Source: Bacillota bacterium (GTDB taxonomy: Bacteria; Bacillota_C; Negativicutes; Sporomusales; Sporomusaceae). From it: DNA of 5,767 bases. A model generated the notes under the pieces. That model saw only the letters and a list, made by a program, of their open reading frames with translations. It was not told the origin of the DNA and ran no database searches. The stretch lies in the NCBI GenBank assembly GCA_023441125.1, contig JAEZQV010000455.1, positions 1 to 5,767 on the forward strand. Reading direction: 5' to 3'. Both the position numbers and the translations under genes were made by a program. Position 1 is the first letter of the stretch; the number at the start of each line of letters is the position of its first letter. This document shows positions 1-5,767 of the stretch, piece by piece.

Positions 1-913
1 ACCCTGGAATTTGCGCCAAGGTCATCCATAACACGAATTCGAAAGATTGAACCATGCTGTGACCTGCTTTAACCAGCAATGTCGGCAGCCACATGAAAAT
101 TCCGTAATAAGAGAAAACAACGCCGAACCACAAAATCCATAAGCAAATCGTCTTTTTGAGATACGGAGCGGCAAATAATTGAGCAAGTGAAAACATACTT
201 TTAACGGGTGCCACTGCGTCCGATGCTTTGGGCGGTTCGCCGCAAGGCACACCGAGGGAGCGTTCCACCGCGCACACCAGTTCATGCGCCTCCTGGAGTT
301 GGCCTTTTTTTATAAGATAATGGGTAGATTCCGGTACATGCCGCCACAAATAAAACACCCAAATTACCGGAAATGCGCCGATATAAAAAGCAAGCTGCCA
401 GCCATATTTAGGAATAATGAGGTAGGAAATAACGGCAGCCGCCAACCAGCCGAATGCCCAGGAGCTTTCCAACAGCACGATCATACGGCCGCGATATTTA
501 GTCGGTGAATATTCACTCATTAAGGTAACAGCAACCGGCACCTGACCGCCAAGGCCGAAGCCAACGATAAACCGGAAAACCAGCAATGATTCATAACTCC
601 AGGCAAAACCGCAGGCGCCGGTGCCTAAACCATAAATAAGCAAAGTTGCGGCAAGCACTTTCTTCCGGCCCATGTAATCCGCTAAAGTACCGGCTAAAGC
701 AGCGCCCACCGCCATGCCAACGAGGCCCATGCTGCCAATAAAACCGATCTGGGCAGAAGACAGTTTCCAAATAGCCATCAACTTAGGTAATACAAAAGAT
801 ACGATCCCTGTATCCATTGCATCAAACGCCCACCCGACGGCAATAATACCTAACAAACGCCAGTGCCACTTTCCTAGTGGCAGGTTTTCTAAACGGTGTG
901 TAACACTTGCCAT
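1..913 (-). CDS. niaP: NiaP-like MFS transporter, probable nicotinate importer (C-terminus cut by window edge)
   Basis: This inner-membrane major facilitator transporter probably imports nicotinate by a secondary (ion- or proton-coupled) mechanism. The frame is open from ATG at 913 to the left edge, giving 304 complete codons of the roughly 400-450 usual for the family. A GGGGGAG ribosome site lies 5 nt before the ATG. Visible marks are an acidic first helix with FDAMDTG (residues 30-36), the MFS loop motif LADYMGRKK (77-85), RFIVGFGLGG (114-123), LLESSWAFGW (147-156), the PEST-type PES motif after helix 6 (194-197), and FSYYGIFMWLP (267-277). Several of these match what I remember of Bacillus subtilis NiaP, including the helix 5 LLES.WA.GW and the FSYYG..LWLP segments. 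It follows ndhM by 35 bp, so substrate uptake is probably co-expressed with the dehydrogenase. Aromatic-acid or other organic-acid MFS carriers are the alternative; context favours nicotinate. Confidence 0.85.
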   Translation of the reverse strand, partial: MASVTHRLENLPLGKWHWRLLGIIAVGWAFDAMDTGIVSFVLPKLMAIWKLSSAQIGFIGSMGLVGMAVGAALAGTLADYMGRKKVLAATLLIYGLGTGACGFAWSYESLLVFRFIVGFGLGGQVPVAVTLMSEYSPTKYRGRMIVLLESSWAFGWLAAAVISYLIIPKYGWQLAFYIGAFPVIWVFYLWRHVPESTHYLIKKGQLQEAHELVCAVERSLGVPCGEPPKASDAVAPVKSMFSLAQLFAAPYLKKTICLWILWFGVVFSYYGIFMWLPTLLVKAGHSMVQSFEFVLWMTLAQIPG

Positions 914-948
914 TTTTTCTCCCCCTTATATTGAATTATCAAGCAAAT

Positions 949-1947
949 TTACTCTTTTTCCCGCGAAGCAGCTGTTGACTCCAGGGCAGCCAATATCTTC
1001 TCCGGCGAAATCGGCAAACTGTAAATGCGAACGCCGATTGCGTCATACACTGCATTGGCAATGGCCGCGGCAGTAGGAATTAAAGCCGGTTCCCCTACAC
1101 CCTTGGCCCCAAAAGGACCGGAAGGCTCGTGATCTTCAACAATAATTGTTTCAAATTCAGGCGTATCAAGAGCTGTCGGAATAAGATAGGAATCAAAATT
1201 AGGATTCTTTATCCGGCCGTTTTCTACGTTAAGTTCTTCAAGTACACCGAGACTCATGCCCATTAAACTGCCGCCTTCAACTTGGCCTTCAACCAGCAAA
1301 GGATTGATCGCTTTGCCAACATCGTGAGCAGCTACGACCTTGATAACCTCAATTTTTCCGGTTCCTGTATCGACTTCAATTTCAACAACCTGAGTAGCAA
1401 AGGCATAGGTACCAAAAGGCCGGCCTTGTCCCGTTTCCGGATCAAGACTGGAAGTATCGGGGTTAAACCAGCCATGCCCTAGTGTCAGTGTTCCTTTCTT
1501 ATGACAGGCTACTATGATGTCTTTTAGCGGCAATTCCGTTTTTTTACCGTCAACCTGTACATACCCGTCAGCGAAACTAATTCTGTCGGCAGCTACTGCT
1601 AACTTCAGCGCAGCTTCACTTAATACGTTTTTTTTGGCCTCTTTTGCCGCTAATCTAACGGCATTTCCTGAAATGTAAGTTTGGCGACTCGCTGACGTAG
1701 CACCGCCTTCTGGCGTAACTAACGTATCGGCAGAAGTAACTCTTACCATTTCAAAAGGAATTCCCAGTTCTTCTGCAACGATTTGCCCCATTACCGTATC
1801 GGATCCCTGACCGATATCGGCACAGCCTACCAATACGTTAGCGGAGCTGTCGGCAAACCATTCGACAAAAGCGCTTGACGGATTTGGCAGTCCGGTATTG
1901 CCAACACCATACCACATACAGCCAATTCCTACTCCACGTTTCTTCAT
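949..1947 (-). CDS. ndhM: Nicotinate dehydrogenase, medium molybdopterin subunit (C-terminal half of a split xanthine dehydrogenase-type large subunit)
   Basis: This is the C-terminal half of a molybdenum hydroxylase large subunit. With NdhL it should form the molybdopterin active site that hydroxylates nicotinate at C6 to 6-hydroxynicotinate in the cytoplasm. It has 332 residues, close to E. barkeri NdhM as I recall it (about 37 kDa). It opens with MKKRGVGIG, where single-chain relatives continue without a break. The GQG cofactor motif is at residues 46-48 (ADIGQGSDT) and the family's catalytic glutamate is E286 in GAKGVGE. The ATG overlaps the ndhL stop as ATGA, and a strong GGGAGGTGGT ribosome site lies inside the end of ndhL, so the pair is translationally coupled and probably made in equal amounts. 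No in-frame TGA suggests selenocysteine. Any selenium would be a labile Mo ligand, as in the E. barkeri enzyme. Another N-heterocycle hydroxylase with split subunits is possible, but NiaP and Dml nearby favour nicotinate. Confidence 0.86.
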   Translation of the reverse strand: MKKRGVGIGCMWYGVGNTGLPNPSSAFVEWFADSSANVLVGCADIGQGSDTVMGQIVAEELGIPFEMVRVTSADTLVTPEGGATSASRQTYISGNAVRLAAKEAKKNVLSEAALKLAVAADRISFADGYVQVDGKKTELPLKDIIVACHKKGTLTLGHGWFNPDTSSLDPETGQGRPFGTYAFATQVVEIEVDTGTGKIEVIKVVAAHDVGKAINPLLVEGQVEGGSLMGMSLGVLEELNVENGRIKNPNFDSYLIPTALDTPEFETIIVEDHEPSGPFGAKGVGEPALIPTAAAIANAVYDAIGVRIYSLPISPEKILAALESTAASREKE

Positions 1948-3215
1948 CTCACCACCTCCCTCTTGGTTGCGCCTTGAAACCCCGCCTTGCTGGCTGCCTG
2001 GATAAGCGTATCCTTTATTCCCACACTGGATTTAAGAAGCTGTCCTGTTGCAGTTAGACTGCCGCTAACCAGCACATTTCGCAGCCGCATTTCCAGGGAA
2101 GTAATGCCAAGCTTTTCTGCAAGCAAATCCATCTGTGACTCATGGGCAAAGGCTACCTGCGGCACGCCAAAGCCGCGCATGGCTCCGGCCATGGGATTAT
2201 TTGTATAGACAGCATAAGCGTCCGCCCAGACGTTAGGCACTTCATAAGGTCCGGTGGCATGTACCGCCGCCCTCGTCAAAACACCGGGACCATAGGATGC
2301 GTACGCACCGGTATCACCAATAATCTTTACTTGAACTGCAGTCAGTTTACCCGCCTTAGTCGCCCCGCTCTTATATTCAATATAGTAAGGGTGGCGTTTA
2401 CTGGAGCTGATCATTGATTCTTCACGGTCATACACCATTTTTACCGGACGGCCGGTATAATAGGCCAACAGCGCGATATAACATTGAACCGATATATCCA
2501 GCTTACCGCCGAAACCGCCGCCGGTAACTGCCTGTACTATGCGGACACGGCTTGCATTCATGTTTAATGTGCGGGCAACCTCATTGCGGTCATAATGCGT
2601 GTTTTGGGTTGATACCCACAGGGTAAGATTGGCGCCGTCATATTCGGCAACTCCGGCCTCAGGCTCAATATAAGAATGTGCGACCTGCTGCGTACGGTAT
2701 ACGTTTTCAACAATTACATCTGCCGCCGCAAAGCCTTCCTCTATATTCCCCTTGCGGACTTTTTGCAAGCTGAGAATGGGGGTGCTATGCACCAGCGGGG
2801 CGCCTGGTTGCATGGCCGCAAACGGATCAAACACCGCCGGCAGTTCTTTTAGTTTAAGATCGATTAATTTTATAGCCTCGGCCGCAATCTTTTCCGACTC
2901 TGCGGCGACAACGGCAATGGCATCCCCGATCCTGCGAATTTTGTCTTTTACTAAAACAGGCTCATCCTTCACGATAATGCCGTTATTGTTTGTTCCGGGA
3001 ATATCAGCTGCCGTCAGCACCCTGACTACTCCTGGATAGGCCGCCGCTTTGCTCGTATCTATCGCTTCGATGCTTGCATGGGGAACCTTACTGCGCAATA
3101 CTCTCGCATATAACATACCTGGTCGTTTTATATCGGCGGCAAAAATTGCTGTTCCGGTTACTTTGGCCAGCGCATCTTTGCGGGTAACCGAGGCGCCAAC
3201 ACCTGTCTCATTCAT
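1944..3215 (-). CDS. ndhL: Nicotinate dehydrogenase, large molybdopterin subunit (N-terminal half of split xanthine dehydrogenase-type subunit)
   Basis: This subunit carries the aldehyde oxidase/xanthine dehydrogenase a/b hammerhead domain (about residues 12-130) and the first molybdopterin-binding domain (about 150-423). It pairs with NdhM to make the nicotinate-hydroxylating site. Visible motifs are VSTQNT with Q204, the position of the Mo-site glutamine in xanthine dehydrogenase; the cofactor loop GGGFGGK (232-238); a conserved arginine R315 in LTRAAVH; and MRGFG (346-350) with F349 where xanthine dehydrogenase stacks its substrate. The residue after GGGFGGK is Leu239, where purine-hydroxylating mammalian enzymes have Glu, so xanthine is an unlikely substrate. 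Length is 423, near E. barkeri NdhL (about 50 kDa) and only a bit over half of single-chain relatives, which NdhM completes. The ATG follows a GGAG site 7 nt upstream in the 14-bp gap after ndhS. No frameshift is needed to explain the split, because both halves have their own start and ribosome site. Confidence 0.88.
   Translation of the reverse strand: MNETGVGASVTRKDALAKVTGTAIFAADIKRPGMLYARVLRSKVPHASIEAIDTSKAAAYPGVVRVLTAADIPGTNNNGIIVKDEPVLVKDKIRRIGDAIAVVAAESEKIAAEAIKLIDLKLKELPAVFDPFAAMQPGAPLVHSTPILSLQKVRKGNIEEGFAAADVIVENVYRTQQVAHSYIEPEAGVAEYDGANLTLWVSTQNTHYDRNEVARTLNMNASRVRIVQAVTGGGFGGKLDISVQCYIALLAYYTGRPVKMVYDREESMISSSKRHPYYIEYKSGATKAGKLTAVQVKIIGDTGAYASYGPGVLTRAAVHATGPYEVPNVWADAYAVYTNNPMAGAMRGFGVPQVAFAHESQMDLLAEKLGITSLEMRLRNVLVSGSLTATGQLLKSSVGIKDTLIQAASKAGFQGATKREVVR
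1951..1960 (-). promoter_or_regulatory. Strong ribosome binding site for ndhM, inside the end of ndhL
   Basis: On the minus strand this reads GGGAGGTGGT, 3 nt before the overlapping ATGA. It supports 1947 as the true ndhM start and shows that the split of the molybdenum subunit is an evolved two-gene arrangement and not a sequencing error or a decayed fusion. Confidence 0.85.
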
Positions 3216-3229
3216 AAGCTTGCTCCTTT

Positions 3230-3691
3230 CTAAGCATTGGCAGCTGCTTCCACAGAGTCAACTATTTTCTTATAGCCGGTGCAGCGGCACAGGTTTCCTG
3301 AAATGGCTGTTTTTATTTCCTCCCGCGTCGGATGAGGATTTTTATCCAGAAGTGCCTTGGCCGACAACAGCATTCCCGGAGTACAAAAACCACACTGAAC
3401 AGCGCCATAGTCAAGAAAAGCTTGTTGTAAAGCACTAATTTCCCCTTTACCTACTCCTTCAACCGTAGTAATTTCGGAGCCGTCAATTGTTGCCGCCAGC
3501 ACCAGGCAGGAATTAACGGTATGTCCATCAATAATTACCGTGCAAGCGCCACACTCACCGACATTGCAGCCTTTTTTCGTACCGGTCAGATTAAGCTCTT
3601 CCCGCAAAAAGTCTACAAGTAACTGATCTGCAGCTACTACCGCCGAAACCTTTTGATCATTCAGGATAAAGTTGATCCTACTTTTCTCCAT
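3230..3691 (-). CDS. ndhS: Nicotinate dehydrogenase, [2Fe-2S] iron-sulfur subunit
   Basis: This small subunit carries two [2Fe-2S] clusters that pass electrons from the molybdenum centre of NdhLM towards an FAD subunit. Residues 1-75 form a plant-ferredoxin-like domain with cluster cysteines C42, C47, C50 and C62 (GCNVGECGAC). Residues 80-153 form the helical [2Fe-2S] domain with C100, C103, C135 and C137 (QCGFCTPGM and LCRCTGY). All eight ligands are present. Length is 153, normal for free-standing subunits of this family. I chose ATG at 3691 over the in-frame GTG at 3697, because the GGAG at 3700-3703 is 8 nt from the ATG but only 2 nt from the GTG. The stop codon runs into the ndhL ribosome site (TAGAAAGGAG), so the two genes are coupled. 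No FAD-subunit gene lies next to it. Alone, the protein could be from any molybdenum hydroxylase (CoxS or XdhC-type naming); the NdhL/NdhM split gives the identity. Confidence 0.87.
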   Translation of the reverse strand: MEKSRINFILNDQKVSAVVAADQLLVDFLREELNLTGTKKGCNVGECGACTVIIDGHTVNSCLVLAATIDGSEITTVEGVGKGEISALQQAFLDYGAVQCGFCTPGMLLSAKALLDKNPHPTREEIKTAISGNLCRCTGYKKIVDSVEAAANA

Positions 3692-3699
3692 TTTCACTT

Positions 3700-3703
3700 C
3701 TCC
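3700..3703 (-). promoter_or_regulatory. Ribosome binding site deciding the ndhS start
   Basis: GGAG on the minus strand is followed by AAGTGAAA and then ATG. The 8-nt spacing fits ATG at 3691. The GTG at 3697 lies too close to be the main start; choosing it would add only two residues. Confidence 0.7.
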
Positions 3704-3707
3704 AATA

Positions 3708-3727
3708 TCAAATAATTAGATTATTGA
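3708..3727. promoter_or_regulatory. Imperfect palindrome upstream of ndhS, possible operator
   Basis: The plus strand reads TCAAATAAT, TAG, ATTATTGA. The arms are reverse complements apart from one extra A in the left arm. An overlapping repeat, TAGATT (3717-3722) with AATCTA (3730-3735), adds symmetry. The site lies just upstream of the ndhS ribosome site and downstream of the candidate promoter, where a repressor could block transcription. It is A/T-rich, so chance symmetry is a real possibility, and no regulator family is identified. Confidence 0.3.
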
Positions 3728-3747
3728 AAAATCTATACCGAGCGCCA

Positions 3748-3774
3748 TTTATAGCTGTCGTTTGCTTGCCGCAA
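3748..3774 (-). promoter_or_regulatory. Weak candidate promoter for ndhS-ndhL-ndhM-niaP
   Basis: On the minus strand a TTGCGG (3774-3769) is followed after 15 nt by TATAAA (3753-3748). The -10 element is good; the -35 matches only its first three bases and the spacing is short. If real, the transcript would start near 3741 and have a leader of about 50 nt. Its location in the only long gap of the cluster is the main support. Confidence 0.25.
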
Positions 3775-3820
3775 AACCCGATTTCATTCCACTGGTGATG
3801 AATACACGGCTTTTTTTATT

Positions 3821-4693
3821 TTAGCGGCTTTTAGGCAAATACTCATTTTCTAACTGCCGGATTTGCGGCAAACCAATGAGTTCATTAAATTGGCCAAAGG
3901 GAATCATTTTATCCATATATTCTTGGGTTGTTCCCTTTTCTTTCAATTCACTCATTAAGTTATACATGGCCTGGGTTGTGACATAGGTTGATGCGGTGGG
4001 GAAGATAACGAGATTGTAGCCAATCTTTTCAAGCTCGGTAGAATTTAGCAATGGCGTACGGCCACCTTCAACCATATTGGCTAATACCGGAACCGTAAAA
4101 CTGGCTGTAATCATTTTCATTTCTGCTATGCTTTCCGGTGATTCAATAAATAAAACATCGGCGCCAGCCGCTTCATAGGCCTTACCGCGTTGGATAGCTT
4201 CCTCGATACCATTGGTTGTCCTGGCATCCGTACGGGCCAATATTACAAAGTCCGGATCTTTGCGGGCAGCGACTGCCGCTTTTATCTTGCCAACCATTTC
4301 TTCGACAGGAATAACCTGCCGGCCAGTCATATGACCGCATTTTTTCGGAGCAACCTGATCTTCCAGTTGAATGGCGGCGGCACCGGCCTCCTCGTACATG
4401 CGGACAGTACGCATTACGGTTACAGCATTGCCAAAACCGGTATCGCCATCGGCAATGACCGGTATATCTACCGCATGTACAAAATTACGGACCCGATCTG
4501 CCATTTCAGTCATCGTCAACAGTCCAACATCGGCCATACCAAGATGGCTTGCCGCCTGACCATAACCGGTAAGATAAACTGCTGCAAAACCAACCTTGGC
4601 GATAATTTTTGCCGTGAGAGCGTCATGCGCTCCCGGGGCGACAAGAATTTGTTCTTTGCTCAATAATTGGCGTAATTGTGTAGTTTTTTTCAT
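3821..4693 (-). CDS. dml: 2,3-dimethylmalate lyase-like protein (isocitrate lyase/PEP mutase superfamily)
   Basis: This cytoplasmic Mg2+-dependent lyase is predicted to cleave 2,3-dimethylmalate to propionate and pyruvate, the last step of nicotinate fermentation. It has 290 residues, a full-length superfamily TIM barrel and near the size I recall for E. barkeri Dml (about 289). Visible motifs are PGAHDAL (20-26), YLTGYG (40-45), the metal-site ADGDTGFGN (81-89) with D82 and D84, the metal-coordinating LED (110-112), the catalytic loop KKCGH (117-121) with C119 as the acid/base, ARTDA (153-157), E184 and N206. The KKCGH loop marks a C-C bond lyase and argues against a phosphonomutase. Motifs alone cannot separate Dml from methylisocitrate lyase (PrpB); the E. 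coli enzyme has SGGG where this has TGYG, and no citrate synthase or PrpD is visible nearby. The ATG follows AAAGGAG by 7 nt, 19 bp after the GlmL-like gene, so the two are co-transcribed. Confidence 0.77.
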   Translation of the reverse strand: MKKTTQLRQLLSKEQILVAPGAHDALTAKIIAKVGFAAVYLTGYGQAASHLGMADVGLLTMTEMADRVRNFVHAVDIPVIADGDTGFGNAVTVMRTVRMYEEAGAAAIQLEDQVAPKKCGHMTGRQVIPVEEMVGKIKAAVAARKDPDFVILARTDARTTNGIEEAIQRGKAYEAAGADVLFIESPESIAEMKMITASFTVPVLANMVEGGRTPLLNSTELEKIGYNLVIFPTASTYVTTQAMYNLMSELKEKGTTQEYMDKMIPFGQFNELIGLPQIRQLENEYLPKSR

Positions 4694-4712
4694 ACTTCTT
4701 CTCCTTTAACAG

Positions 4713-5767
4713 TTAATCGATAATCCCAAAAAGGCGCTTAGCCAGACGCAGTGCTTGCGTAGGCCTGTATTCAGCCAGTAAACCAATTGCATATAATAGG
4801 TAACATTGATCAATAATTACCTTGATGTTCGCCGTTGGTAACAGCGATATTCCGGGATTACGCAGCGCGTCTTTTATAATCTGAGGCGCTTCTTTGTCCG
4901 TTAAACTCGTGAAAATCCCGCCAACGGCAATCACCGTTTTTATTCTGCGTAAGTCTCTGCCGACCGGCGTACCTGGAACGATGCCCATTACCGGATCAAA
5001 ATGCTGGGCTATATAGCCCGCGTGGCGTTTGAAGGCGATTGCCACAGCGGTCTCAGCCAGCGCGTAATCAAATAGCTTATCTTGAACCGATAAAGCCAGA
5101 TATTCAGGATTTGCCTCAAGCCGCAGCGTGTAGTTATTTAATGACTTTGCCAATTCTTCATCAGCAATAGCCACACGATTTAGAATCGCCTTTTCGCCGG
5201 CAGCTTCAACTATTCCATGAGCGCTTACCCTTAGACCCAAGTTTCCTTCCACCGTACGGTAGGACAACTGCTTTTCATTTGTCAGCACCAACCCTTTTTC
5301 TTCTATCGACAGTTCATCAAGATAGGGTAAAACGGAATGAATATCGGTTGTTGCTCCACCAAGATCCACCACGGCCAAATTGCCGATGCCTTTTTCTTCG
5401 CGCGTACCTTTGGCCAGTAATTCTGTCGCCAAAAGGATTGCTCCCGGGGTGGGAAAGACTTTATTGACAGTCAAACGCTCCATTAATTTGCCAAGCCCCT
5501 TGGCATTCGTAATCTGATGAATAAATTGTTCATGAATGGCCTCGCGCGCAGGCTTTACGTTTAAACTATGAATCGTCGGCATAACATTGGCAACACGAAC
5601 TGTACTCATTCCCACACTCTGAAGATTTGTCTCAACTTGGGGCTGGCTGCTAACGTTTCCGGCATTAACGTCCGTTGCTTTCACTTTGCTGTCAGCAATC
5701 AACCGCGCATCTGCCACCAGTGATTCCTGGTTGCCGCCGTCAGTACCGCCGGCTAAAAGAATAATGT
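4713..5767 (-). CDS. glmL: GlmL/MutL-family ATPase associated with B12-dependent mutase (N-terminus beyond window)
   Basis: This family (glutamate mutase MutL/GlmL) belongs to the sugar kinase/HSP70/actin-fold ATPases and is encoded beside B12-dependent carbon-skeleton mutases, where it is presumed to help assemble or reactivate the mutase. The frame stays open to the right edge, giving 350 visible residues of roughly 460, so the N-terminal phosphate-binding loop is missing. The first visible motif, LLAGGTDGGN, is a family hallmark and lies upstream of the GTG at 5717, which is therefore internal and not a start. Next come NVMPTIHSLNVKPAR (fragment residues about 60-74), the nucleotide-binding VVDLGGATTD (132-141), RTVEGNLGLR (170-179) and a C-terminal VIAVGG. 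No mutase gene is visible, so its partner should lie upstream, beyond 5767. In a nicotinate locus that partner would be 2-methyleneglutarate mutase; a glutamate mutase partner cannot be excluded. The protein is unrelated to DNA-mismatch-repair MutL. Confidence 0.86.
   Translation of the reverse strand, partial: IILLAGGTDGGNQESLVADARLIADSKVKATDVNAGNVSSQPQVETNLQSVGMSTVRVANVMPTIHSLNVKPAREAIHEQFIHQITNAKGLGKLMERLTVNKVFPTPGAILLATELLAKGTREEKGIGNLAVVDLGGATTDIHSVLPYLDELSIEEKGLVLTNEKQLSYRTVEGNLGLRVSAHGIVEAAGEKAILNRVAIADEELAKSLNNYTLRLEANPEYLALSVQDKLFDYALAETAVAIAFKRHAGYIAQHFDPVMGIVPGTPVGRDLRRIKTVIAVGGIFTSLTDKEAPQIIKDALRNPGISLLPTANIKVIIDQCYLLYAIGLLAEYRPTQALRLAKRLFGIID

Larger units (their letters stand above)
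3692..3820. other. Intergenic region between dml and ndhS, likely regulatory
   Basis: This is the only gap over 100 bp in the window; its neighbours are 14-35 bp or overlaps. It has no credible reading frame. It is rich in A and T near ndhS and contains a weak promoter-like pair, a palindrome and the ndhS ribosome site, listed separately. I see no strong GC hairpin followed by a T run after dml, so read-through from dml into ndhS is likely. Confidence 0.5.

Noticed and set aside
22..285. Minus-strand open frame of 87 codons
   Set aside because: It is a shifted frame inside the niaP-like gene, whose own frame is open from 913 to the edge with MFS motifs.
714..1076. Plus-strand open frame of 120 codons
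   Set aside because: It is antisense to the start of niaP and the end of ndhM and spans their gap; no domain or ribosome site.
1944..1950. ndhL/ndhM break as a frameshifted or decayed xanthine dehydrogenase gene
   Set aside because: Each half has a proper start, ribosome site and full set of motifs, and the same split is known in E. barkeri nicotinate dehydrogenase.
3049..3438. Plus-strand open frame of 129 codons
   Set aside because: It runs antisense across the ndhL start and most of ndhS, both clearly coding; no recognisable domain.
3790..3830. Terminator after dml
   Set aside because: There is a T/A-rich run but no convincing GC stem in front of it on the minus strand.
4190..4666. Plus-strand open frame of 158 codons
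   Set aside because: It lies wholly opposite dml, whose motifs are intact, has no ribosome site I can see and a composition typical of an antisense shadow.
4713..5717. GTG at 5717 as the start of the GlmL-like protein
   Set aside because: The frame continues upstream to the window edge and encodes the family motif LLAGGTDGGN, so the GTG is an internal valine.
1..5767. Selenocysteine in the dehydrogenase
   Set aside because: No in-frame TGA interrupts NdhS, NdhL or NdhM; the selenium known in the E. barkeri enzyme is a labile molybdenum ligand, which leaves no trace in the coding sequence.

Overview
The window looks like part of an anaerobic nicotinate (vitamin B3) fermentation locus of the Eubacterium barkeri type. 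All six genes lie on the minus strand, so transcription runs from the right edge (5767) to the left edge (1). In transcription order they are: the C-terminal part of a GlmL/MutL-family ATPase (N-terminus beyond the right edge); a 2,3-dimethylmalate lyase-like member of the isocitrate lyase/PEP mutase superfamily; the [2Fe-2S] subunit NdhS; the two halves of a split molybdopterin subunit, NdhL and NdhM; and a NiaP-like MFS transporter whose C-terminus runs off the left edge. No RNA gene, insertion sequence, CRISPR array or clear terminator was seen.

Organism: strong purine-rich Shine-Dalgarno sites (GGAG, GGAGG) before every complete gene, tight coupling, moderate base composition and anaerobic fermentative content suggest an anaerobic Firmicute. 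Clostridia-like and Negativicutes/Sporomusa-like organisms both fit. I cannot name a genus from the sequence.

Layout: glmL-like end to 4713; 19-bp gap; dml 4693-3821; about 129 bp with no gene (3692-3820), holding a weak promoter-like pair and an imperfect palindrome; ndhS 3691-3230; 14-bp gap in which the ndhL ribosome site abuts the ndhS stop; ndhL 3215-1944; 4-bp ATGA overlap; ndhM 1947-949; 35-bp gap; niaP-like gene 913 to the edge. There is thus probably one long operon, or two: glmL-dml, and ndhS-L-M-niaP from an internal promoter.

How they work together (known pathway plus inference): NiaP imports nicotinate. NdhSLM, with an FAD subunit not in this window, hydroxylates it to 6-hydroxynicotinate. 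Steps encoded elsewhere take that to 2-methyleneglutarate, then through a B12-dependent mutase to 3-methylitaconate and on to 2,3-dimethylmalate. Dml cleaves the last to propionate and pyruvate. The GlmL-like ATPase is the expected partner of the B12 mutase. The window therefore holds uptake, the first step, the last step and an accessory factor for a middle step. The pathway is known from E. barkeri. What is distinctive here is the gene order, with no ndhF next to ndhS, and the direct coupling of the transporter to the dehydrogenase.
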